A DNA stretch of 5,794 bases from NCBI GenBank assembly GCA_049589355.1, contig JBAWAP010000407.1, positions 1 to 5,794 on the forward strand, in the 5' to 3' direction. The notes below the pieces were generated by a model, which was given only the letters and a program-made list of their open reading frames with translations, was not told where the DNA came from and made no database searches. Both the position numbers and the translations under genes were made by a program. Below, in pieces: positions 1 to 5,257 of this stretch. Every line of letters starts with the position of its first letter. Within the stretch, counting starts at the first letter, position 1. This DNA comes from JBAWAP01 sp049589355. Its GTDB lineage: Bacteria; Chloroflexota; Anaerolineae; VGOG01.

Positions 1-4
1 TTCC

Positions 5-21
5 ATGGCGCATCGCGCCAT
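5..21. repeat. Short perfect palindrome ATGGCGC-ATC-GCGCCAT
   Basis: A 7-base-pair perfect stem with a 3-base loop at the left edge, followed by CCGTAGGGG rather than a T run, so not a typical intrinsic terminator. It may be the end of another dispersed repeat or of a gene's 3' region left of the window. Confidence 0.5.
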
Positions 22-31
22 CCGTAGGGGG

Positions 32-120
32 CAGAAACTTGGGCGAGGTTCGTAGTAACAGCTTTAGCTGTCGTTTGGCAGCAAAGGCGACTAAAGTCGC
101 CACTACGAACCAAGTTTCTG
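32..120. repeat. Compound palindromic repeat (two inner hairpins within long terminal inverted arms)
   Basis: The outer arms are CAGAAACTTG (32-41) and CAAGTTTCTG (111-120). The next arms GTTCGTAGT (48-56) and ACTACGAAC (102-110) are also perfect complements. Six extra bases (42-47) sit only on the left side. Enclosed are two independent hairpins: ACAGCT-TT-AGCTGT (58-71) and GGCGAC-TAAA-GTCGCC (86-101). The folded form is a three-way junction. No coding capacity and no target-site duplication that I can identify. The layout fits a small non-autonomous palindromic intergenic repeat; it resembles dispersed repeats I remember from Chloroflexota assemblies, which needs a genome search. Confidence 0.75.
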
Positions 121-123
121 AGT

Positions 124-191
124 AGCGGAGCGAAGCAATCTCCAACCACGCTGGGGATTGCTTCGGCGCAAACAGCACGCCTCGCAATGAC
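124..191. repeat. Palindromic dispersed repeat of the GCGAAGCAATC/CTCGCAATGAC type, left end truncated
   Basis: CGAAGCAATC (131-140) pairs with GATTGCTTCG (156-165), and TCC/GGG extends the stem by three further pairs including one G-T. The right end is CTCGCAATGAC (181-191), the terminus I know from a very widespread bacterial intergenic repeat; the matching left terminus GTCATTGCGAG is absent. The left boundary is approximate. The start-like ATG at 187 lies in this terminus and is not a gene start. Confidence 0.65.
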
Positions 192-224
192 ACCCAGGTT
201 GGAATCTAACATTGTCGAGGTAAT

Positions 225-252
225 CAGTAATCAGTCATCAGTAATCAGTCAT
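225..252 (+). repeat. Perfect 14-base tandem duplication next to the hyuA RBS
   Basis: CAGTAATCAGTCAT occurs at 225-238 and again at 239-252 with no gap, preceded by a further TAATCAG-like unit (221-227). The array ends at the base before the AAAGGAG RBS. It may be part of a dispersed repeat or a simple slippage-prone array; an operator role is conceivable but unsupported. Confidence 0.8.
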
Positions 253-259
253 AAAGGAG
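253..259 (+). promoter_or_regulatory. Ribosome binding site deciding the hyuA start
   Basis: AAAGGAG with 11 bases before ATG 271. It supports 271 rather than the upstream in-frame ATG at 187, which has no purine-rich sequence in front of it and sits inside a repeat end. It directly abuts the second copy of the 14-base tandem repeat (239-252). Confidence 0.75.
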
Positions 260-270
260 CTTGGCGAAGC

Positions 271-2295
271 ATGGCTAAATACCGTGTGTCTGTAGACATT
301 GGTGGCACTTTCACGGACTTTGTTGTAGCCGACGAAGAGACTGGAAAGGTTTTCACCGGTAAGGTGCCTTCAACACCTCAGAACGCCGCACGGGCGGTCA
401 TTGATGGCCTCCAGGATCTAATTCCCAACCTACCCGATATCGGTTTCTTGGTGCATGGGACTACAGTAGGTATAAATGCCTTTCTGGAGAGAAAGGGAGC
501 GCGGGTCCTCTTGATTACGACGGCCGGCCTGCGCGATTCCTACTCTATTGCTCGCGGCGACCGAAAAGAACTGTATACGCTCCAGTACCGAAAGCCGGAG
601 CGTCTTGTGCCCCGCCGTGACGTTCATGAGGTGCGCGAACGTTTGAAGTGGGACGGGACTGTCCTGGAACCACTGCATGAAGAGGATTTTGAGCCCATCA
701 TCCGAAAAATCAAGGAGGAGAACATTGACGCCGTTGCCGTCTGCTTCATTCACTCCTACGCCTACCCACAGCATGAACTCCGGGCCCGTGAGATTCTAGC
801 CGAGGCGCTTCCAGACTTATCGGTCACGCTCTCGCATGAGGTGGCCCGCGAGTGGCGTGAATACGAGCGAGCCTCCACGGCTATAATGAACGCCTACATC
901 GCCCCTATTGTCGAGCGCTATCTCGCAAGCTTGGGGAAAGAGATGCACGACCTGGGAGTGGAAGTTACCCTGTACGTGATGCAGTCTAGCGGCGGGGTCA
1001 TGACTGTGGAGGCCGCTCGCAGGCAGTCTGTATATACGCTTCTTTCCGGACCGGTGGGGGGCACGATTGGGGGCATGGCGCTCTCGCGGGCCATCAAACG
1101 TCCCAATCTGCTGTGTGTTGACATGGGCGGCACCTCGTTCGATATGAGTCTGATCGTGGATGGCAAACCCAATATCACCTCTGAGACCGCATTGGAAGGA
1201 CTGTCATTGTTGATGTCCATCGTGGATATTCACACCATCGGCGCTGGAGGCGGGTCGTTAGCCTGGCTGGAAGCCGGGGCCCTGCGGGTCGGCCCGCAAA
1301 GCGCGGGGGCTGATCCTGGCCCTGTCTGCTACGGCCGAGGTGGCACGCAGCCCACGGTGACCGACGCGAACCTTTTCCTCAAGCGCCTTGGCCCGAAGTC
1401 CTTGCTGGGGGGGCGGATGTGGCTGGACGAGAAGCTGACGGCTAAGGCGATTCACGAGATGGCCCAGCAAGTGGGACTGGATGACGTGGCCTTTGCCGAA
1501 GGCATGCTCTCGATCATCAACGCCAGGATGGCCGACGCCATGCGCACCATCACCATTGAGCAGGGCATTGACCCCCGCGAGTTCTCGCTGGTGGCCTTTG
1601 GCGGCGCCGGCCCCATGCACGCCGTCTGGCTGGCCAAGGAACTGGAGATCAGCGAAGTCATCTCTCCCTGGACTCCTGGCACGTTCTCGGCCTGGGGGAT
1701 GCTTCAGACAGACTTGCGCCACGACCTGACGCGGAACTTCTATCGTCCGCTGGACGGTATGGATCCGAAAGAGATTGTGCGGGTTTACGAAGAGTTACAC
1801 GAAGAAGGAATGGCTGCACTGCGCGAAGAAGGCTTCGAGCCTGAAGATATGTACTTTGAACGTTCGACCGATATGCGCTACGTCGGCCAGGAATACTCAG
1901 TAAACGTGCGAGTTGGAGATAAGATCGATCTTGGAGAGATTGATACGTTATTCCACAATGCTCACGCCACGCGCTACGGACACTCAACGCCCGGCGACCC
2001 GGTGGAGTTCGTGAACCTGCGACTGGCAGCCCTGGGCCGCCTGGCGAAGGAGGAGGACGCACACTTTAAGATTGCGAAGGAAGAGGGAGACCCGGTCATC
2101 GGCACACGAGATGCCATCTTCGACGGAAAGCCCTACGAGACCCCTATCCTGTGGCGTAACCGGATTGAGAAAGGGTCGCAGTTCAGAGGTCCCCTGATCG
2201 TTGAGGAGGAGAGTGCCACCACGATCGTTCCTCCTGGTTATCAGGCTCGCGTGGACGACCTTGGCAATATCATCATCAAAGTGGAGAAAGCATAA
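271..2295 (+). CDS. hyuA: Hydantoinase/oxoprolinase family protein, subunit A (HyuA-like)
   Basis: ATP-dependent subunit of a cyclic-amide hydrolase or related carboxylase (N-methylhydantoinase, 5-oxoprolinase, acetone/acetophenone carboxylase superfamily); cytoplasmic, expected to act with HyuB. The 674-residue length is normal for a stand-alone A subunit. The N-terminal Hydantoinase A domain starts with DIGGTFTD (9-16), an ASKHA-type phosphate loop, followed by HGTTVGINA (62-70). The central domain carries SGPVGG (259-264), a second phosphate motif DMGGTSFD (284-291), GAGGGS (324-329), AGADPGP (345-351) and FGGAGP (443-448). The C-terminal domain has SAWGML (473-478), DMRYVGQEY (534-542) and VEFVNLRL (578-585). 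I chose ATG 271 because AAAGGAG lies at 253-259 and the family N-terminus begins right after it. The in-frame ATG at 187 would add 28 residues translated from repeat DNA. First gene of the operon; its stop overlaps the hyuB start. Family assignment is very firm; the substrate is unknown. Confidence 0.96.
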   Translation: MAKYRVSVDIGGTFTDFVVADEETGKVFTGKVPSTPQNAARAVIDGLQDLIPNLPDIGFLVHGTTVGINAFLERKGARVLLITTAGLRDSYSIARGDRKELYTLQYRKPERLVPRRDVHEVRERLKWDGTVLEPLHEEDFEPIIRKIKEENIDAVAVCFIHSYAYPQHELRAREILAEALPDLSVTLSHEVAREWREYERASTAIMNAYIAPIVERYLASLGKEMHDLGVEVTLYVMQSSGGVMTVEAARRQSVYTLLSGPVGGTIGGMALSRAIKRPNLLCVDMGGTSFDMSLIVDGKPNITSETALEGLSLLMSIVDIHTIGAGGGSLAWLEAGALRVGPQSAGADPGPVCYGRGGTQPTVTDANLFLKRLGPKSLLGGRMWLDEKLTAKAIHEMAQQVGLDDVAFAEGMLSIINARMADAMRTITIEQGIDPREFSLVAFGGAGPMHAVWLAKELEISEVISPWTPGTFSAWGMLQTDLRHDLTRNFYRPLDGMDPKEIVRVYEELHEEGMAALREEGFEPEDMYFERSTDMRYVGQEYSVNVRVGDKIDLGEIDTLFHNAHATRYGHSTPGDPVEFVNLRLAALGRLAKEEDAHFKIAKEEGDPVIGTRDAIFDGKPYETPILWRNRIEKGSQFRGPLIVEEESATTIVPPGYQARVDDLGNIIIKVEKA

Positions 2296-4031
2296 TGACA
2301 AAAGTTGACCCCATCACCACGGAGATCATTCGCAACGCGTTTGTCTCCATTGCTCAGGATATGAACGCCGCGCTGTTCCGCAGCGCCTACACGCCGGTTA
2401 TCTACGAGGGAAGAGACTGCGCGGTGGCCCTGCTGGACGAGAATGGAGACGTTTTGGCTCAGGCAGTGGGCGTGCCACTCTTTTTGGGCAATCTGGAAGT
2501 CTGTGTCAAGCTCACCGCCGAACTGCACGGCTGGGACGCCTTTCAGCCCGGCGACATTTTCTACATGAACGACGCCTACATGCAGGGCACCCATCTGAAC
2601 GATGCAACCATCTTTGCCCCGATCTTCTGGCAAGGTAAACGGGTGGGTTTCTCGGCCAGCCGCGCCCACTGGCTAGACGTAGGAGGAAAGGATCCGAGCC
2701 AGACCACGGATTCTTGTGAGATTTACCAGGAAGGCATGCGCTGGCCTCCCACCCGGATCTATCAAAACGGTGAACCGCGCCAGGACATCATGGAGGTTCT
2801 GAGGTGCAACAGCCGTTTTGGTCACTTACTCATCGGCGACCTCAATGCCCAGGTGGCCGCGATGCGTACCGGGGAAGCGCGGTTCCACTCCATTCTGAAT
2901 CGTTTCGGCTACGAAACCGTGCTCGCGGCGCGCGACGAGATATTTCGTCAATCGGAGCAATTGGAACGAGAGGCCGTCGCCGCAATCCCGGACGGCACCT
3001 ACACGGCCAGTGGTTTCCTCGACGACGACGGTCTCGGAAACGGCCCCGTACCCATCAAGATCCGGGTGGATGTAGCGGGTGATCGTATGACCGTTGACCT
3101 GGAGGGTTCATCAGCCATGACGCGCGGCCCGATCAACGCCGGCTTTGCTCAGACGATATCGGCTTGCCGCATGGCGTTCAAAATGCTCGTTTATCCTGAA
3201 CGCCCGGTTGACGGTGGGGCGTTCAAGACATTAACGGTTAAAGCTCCCGAAGGCTCCCTCTTCAAAGCCCAGGAGCCCGCGCCCTGCCAGTGGTATTTCA
3301 CGCCGCAGGGTCTGCTCATTGACCTGTTCATCAAGGCGTTGGCTCCTGCCATGCCCGACCAGGTTGCCGGTGCTCACTATGGGGATTCGATGGTGATCTG
3401 GATTGATGGCACCGATCCTCGCAAAGGGAACACGCGGTTCCTGGCCCTGGAGGCGAATTCTGGCGGATGGGGGGCCTTTAGCACCGGCGATGGCCAAGAC
3501 GCTTTGATCAACGTGGTCAACGGCCCCTTTAAAGACCTTCCTGTTGAAGTGTACGAGAACAAATACCCCATCATGATCCGTGAGTATGGAATCCGTCCGG
3601 ACACGGGTGGCCCTGGCCGCCATCGTGGCGGATGCGGTATCTACCGAATGTACGAGATGGAAGCGCCGGCTTCGCTCTTTCTCTGGTTCGAACGATCCGT
3701 TACCCCGGCGTGGGGACTCTTTGGTGGAAAGGATGCCGTTGGCCCCGATGCAGTAGTCAACCCGGGTCGCAAAGATGAGCGGCACATGCTCAAAGTCAAC
3801 AGCCTGCCCATGAAGGTGGGAGACGTGGTCAAGCATCACACGGGTGGAGGCGGTGGATACGGCCATCCCTGGGAACGGGATCCCCACTTGGTGAGGGAGG
3901 ACGTGATTGACGGTTATGTTACCCGTGAGGGAGCCGAGCGCGACTACGGGGTGGTCCTAAAGAAGGACTTGTCCATAGACGAGAAGGCCACCCAGAAGCG
4001 ACGGAAAGCCATGCAGAAGGGAGTTGGGTGA
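2295..4031 (+). CDS. hyuB: Hydantoinase B/oxoprolinase family protein (HyuB-like)
   Basis: Partner subunit of HyuA in the hydantoinase/oxoprolinase/carboxylase superfamily; the HyuA-HyuB complex is expected in the cytoplasm and probably hydrolyses a cyclic amide using ATP. The 578 residues match a full-length Hydantoinase B domain. Visible hallmarks are an N-terminal DPITTEIIRNAF segment (5-16), NDAYMQGTHLND (92-103, the family NDPY..GTHLxD motif), AHWLDVGGKDP (124-134, family AHxxDxGG), GDLNAQVAA (181-189), PDGTY (232-236), RPDTGGPGRHRGG (434-446) and the C-terminal GGGGYGHPWERDP (518-530, family GGGGYGxPxxRDP). The start ATG shares its A with the hyuA TAA stop (TAATG), and GGAG at 2283-2286 inside hyuA can serve as RBS, so translational coupling is likely. 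The usual HHAD is HWLD here, which I believe marks a subgroup rather than a defect. Family firm, substrate unknown. Confidence 0.96.
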   Translation: MTKVDPITTEIIRNAFVSIAQDMNAALFRSAYTPVIYEGRDCAVALLDENGDVLAQAVGVPLFLGNLEVCVKLTAELHGWDAFQPGDIFYMNDAYMQGTHLNDATIFAPIFWQGKRVGFSASRAHWLDVGGKDPSQTTDSCEIYQEGMRWPPTRIYQNGEPRQDIMEVLRCNSRFGHLLIGDLNAQVAAMRTGEARFHSILNRFGYETVLAARDEIFRQSEQLEREAVAAIPDGTYTASGFLDDDGLGNGPVPIKIRVDVAGDRMTVDLEGSSAMTRGPINAGFAQTISACRMAFKMLVYPERPVDGGAFKTLTVKAPEGSLFKAQEPAPCQWYFTPQGLLIDLFIKALAPAMPDQVAGAHYGDSMVIWIDGTDPRKGNTRFLALEANSGGWGAFSTGDGQDALINVVNGPFKDLPVEVYENKYPIMIREYGIRPDTGGPGRHRGGCGIYRMYEMEAPASLFLWFERSVTPAWGLFGGKDAVGPDAVVNPGRKDERHMLKVNSLPMKVGDVVKHHTGGGGGYGHPWERDPHLVREDVIDGYVTREGAERDYGVVLKKDLSIDEKATQKRRKAMQKGVG

Positions 4032-4034
4032 GCG

Positions 4035-4898
4035 ATGCGTATCCTGTGGATCAACCCCATTGGGTCTGAAGCATTCAACCTGGATACGTTCAAGATTCTA
4101 AACGAAGCCAAATCCGCCGGTACGCAAGTGGATGTGGTATCTTTGCCCGCTGACCGGCCCCATCACCTGCAGTACCACGCGTATGAAGGGCTGGTCGTGG
4201 CTGACATTGTACGCCTGGCCTATCAAGCCGCCGATGAATATGAGGCCATAGTTATCGGCTGCTTCTACGACGTGGGGCTGCGCGAGGCACGGGAGGTGTC
4301 GGGGCGCGCCATTGTCACCGCACCCTGCGAGTCAGCCACTGCCATTGCTAGCAACCTGGGAAACACCTTTTCAGTCCTGGTGAGTAGCCGCAAGTGTATA
4401 CCCAAGATGACCGAGAATGTACGCCTGTATGGCCACGGTCATCGCCTCGCTTCAATGCGCTCGCTCGATGTGGACGTACACGATTTCCAGGTGGATCGCG
4501 ACCGCACGTGCCATCGGCTGCTGGCCGAAGGGCGCAAGGCTATCGAAGAGGATGGTGCCGAAGTTCTCGTCCTGGGCTGCGCAGCGATTTACGGCTTCTA
4601 CCAGGAGATGCAGGACACGCTTGATGTGCCAGTCATAGATGCCGTCTTGGCTCCATTCAAGTACGCTGAGTTCCTGGCTGATCTGGCACAGCGTTTCGGC
4701 TGGTATCCCAGCCGGATGTGGGGCAGCGAGGCACCGCCGCGCTCAGAACTCGCTGACTGGGGTATCTTTGACCAGCCGGTAGTCGTCGGTGCATCACTCA
4801 CGCAAGAAAAGCATCCCCCCCCAATGTTGGGGGGGGGCTATAGTTGCCCAAGAAACAATCCGGCATGTGTGTTGACGAAGATGGTTGCGAGAGCCTGA
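4035..4898 (+). CDS. Hydantoin-racemase-like protein, Asp/Glu racemase superfamily
   Basis: Cofactor-independent two-cysteine racemase related to HyuE/AllR-type hydantoin racemases; probably interconverts enantiomers of the cyclic substrate of HyuA/HyuB or of its product. It begins MRILWINPIG, matching the first beta strand with the INP motif of the family. The putative catalytic pair is Cys76 in GCFYDVGLREAREV (75-88; family CFxDxGL.aAre) and Cys182 in LGCAAIYG (180-187; family LGCAG/GCTA). It follows hyuB by 3 bases; AAGGGAG at 4017-4023 lies 11 bases before the ATG. The 287 residues exceed the roughly 230-260 usual for the superfamily. The last 28 residues (from His260) are encoded by a C8/G9 palindrome and the sequence behind it, contain Pro-Pro-Pro and Gly-Gly-Gly, and do not look like a folded part of the enzyme. 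The native stop may have been lost to a repeat insertion, or a homopolymer error may have moved the frame. Superfamily firm; hydantoin as substrate is inferred from context. Confidence 0.9.
   Translation: MRILWINPIGSEAFNLDTFKILNEAKSAGTQVDVVSLPADRPHHLQYHAYEGLVVADIVRLAYQAADEYEAIVIGCFYDVGLREAREVSGRAIVTAPCESATAIASNLGNTFSVLVSSRKCIPKMTENVRLYGHGHRLASMRSLDVDVHDFQVDRDRTCHRLLAEGRKAIEEDGAEVLVLGCAAIYGFYQEMQDTLDVPVIDAVLAPFKYAEFLADLAQRFGWYPSRMWGSEAPPRSELADWGIFDQPVVVGASLTQEKHPPPMLGGGYSCPRNNPACVLTKMVARA
4815..4837. repeat. C8/G9 homopolymer palindrome inside the racemase 3' end
   Basis: C8 (4815-4822), AATGTT (4823-4828), G9 (4829-4837): a perfect stem of at least 8 G-C pairs, 10 if AA/TT also pair. It is followed by CTATAG, not a T run, so it is not a canonical terminator, although the structure could stabilise the 3' end of the mRNA. 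It lies in frame in the racemase gene, encoding Pro3-Met-Leu-Gly3. Confidence 0.85.
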
Positions 4899-4908
4899 CC
4901 ACCTTCAG

Positions 4909-4988
4909 TTTTCCCTTCTCCCAGTGTGGGGCGTTGGCTCACCGACCCCTTCTTCAAGAAGGGAAAAGTGGGGTTGAGGGGGTACCCC
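4909..4988. repeat. Palindromic intergenic repeat downstream of the racemase
   Basis: The long arms TTTTCCCTTCT (4909-4919) and AGAAGGGAAAA (4957-4967) are perfect complements. A competing compact hairpin CCCTTCT-TCA-AGAAGGG occupies 4947-4963, CCC-AGTGT-GGG lies at 4920-4930, and the self-complementary GGGGTACCCC follows at 4979-4988. None is followed by a T run on either strand, so I call it a repeat rather than a terminator, though it may end or protect the operon transcript. The open frame across 4844-5116 is a by-product of this DNA. Confidence 0.6.
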
Positions 4989-5033
4989 TTAAGCTCCCCA
5001 GGCTTCGCTGCGCAAGCCCGGGCCGTAGCAAAG

Positions 5034-5062
5034 TTGACAATTCACCAGACAAGTTGTATACT
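5034..5062 (+). promoter_or_regulatory. Sigma-70-type promoter for the transporter gene
   Basis: TTGACA (5034-5039, perfect -35), a spacer of exactly 17 bases, and TATACT (5057-5062, five of six matches to TATAAT). Transcription would start near 5068-5070, leaving a leader of about 190 bases before the lipoprotein start at 5258. No gene lies between, so this is the evident promoter of the transporter gene and allows it to be expressed independently of the hyu operon. Confidence 0.8.
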
Positions 5063-5068
5063 GGATTA

Positions 5069-5257
5069 CGTATCCATCTGCAACTGGCAGTCTCAGAGCT
5101 ACTAGCTTTTCCATGAAAAACAGCGCGAAGAGGTACGGTGGAAAGTTAGCGATACTATACTAAAGAAAGGAGGAGGCTCAATCAATCGAACGGTAAAGAT
5201 CTCACAGCATCTGACATCTGAATTACTTTAATTTCAACGACAAAAGGAGGAGCTAAA
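5069..5257 (+). promoter_or_regulatory. Long 5' leader of the lipoprotein mRNA with a duplicated RBS
   Basis: This untranslated stretch of about 190 bases is less GC-rich than its surroundings. It contains AAAGGAGGAG twice (5166-5175 and 5243-5252); only the second is followed by a start codon. It also holds a tiny frame ATG 5113 to TAA 5163 (MKNSAKRYGGKLAILY) with no good RBS, and a small stem AGCT-ACT-AGCT (5097-5107) followed by a short T run. I do not recognise any known riboswitch class. Regulation through the leader is possible but unproven. Confidence 0.4.
5243..5252 (+). promoter_or_regulatory. Strong ribosome binding site of the lipoprotein gene
   Basis: AAAGGAGGAG, with GGAGG (5246-5250) 7 bases ahead of ATG 5258. 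Near-perfect complement to the 16S rRNA tail at ideal spacing; it fixes the start that yields a complete lipoprotein signal peptide. Confidence 0.85.

Noticed and set aside
199..226. Promoter for hyuA (TTGGAA with TAATCA, spacer 16)
   Set aside because: The -10 matches consensus at only two positions and lies in the repeat array; too weak to report.
32..252. CRISPR array
   Set aside because: The repeats are palindromic elements of different sequence and a gapless 14-base tandem; there are no regularly spaced repeats with unique spacers.
1258..1722. Minus-strand frame of 154 codons (and several others inside hyuA and hyuB)
   Set aside because: Shadows of GC-rich coding sequence; no motifs, and the + strand carries uninterrupted family motifs throughout.
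4815..4837. Intrinsic terminator of the hyu operon
   Set aside because: Strong GC stem but no T run on either side, and it lies before the racemase stop codon.
5094..5110. Attenuator-like terminator in the leader
   Set aside because: The stem is only 4 to 6 weak pairs followed by four Ts; insufficient to call.
4844..5116. Open frame of 90 codons on the + strand
   Set aside because: It starts inside the racemase tail, runs through palindromic repeats and over the transporter promoter, lacks an RBS and has no recognisable domain.
5069..5257. Known riboswitch or T-box in the leader
   Set aside because: I find no recognisable conserved core of a common class and no terminator/antiterminator pair.
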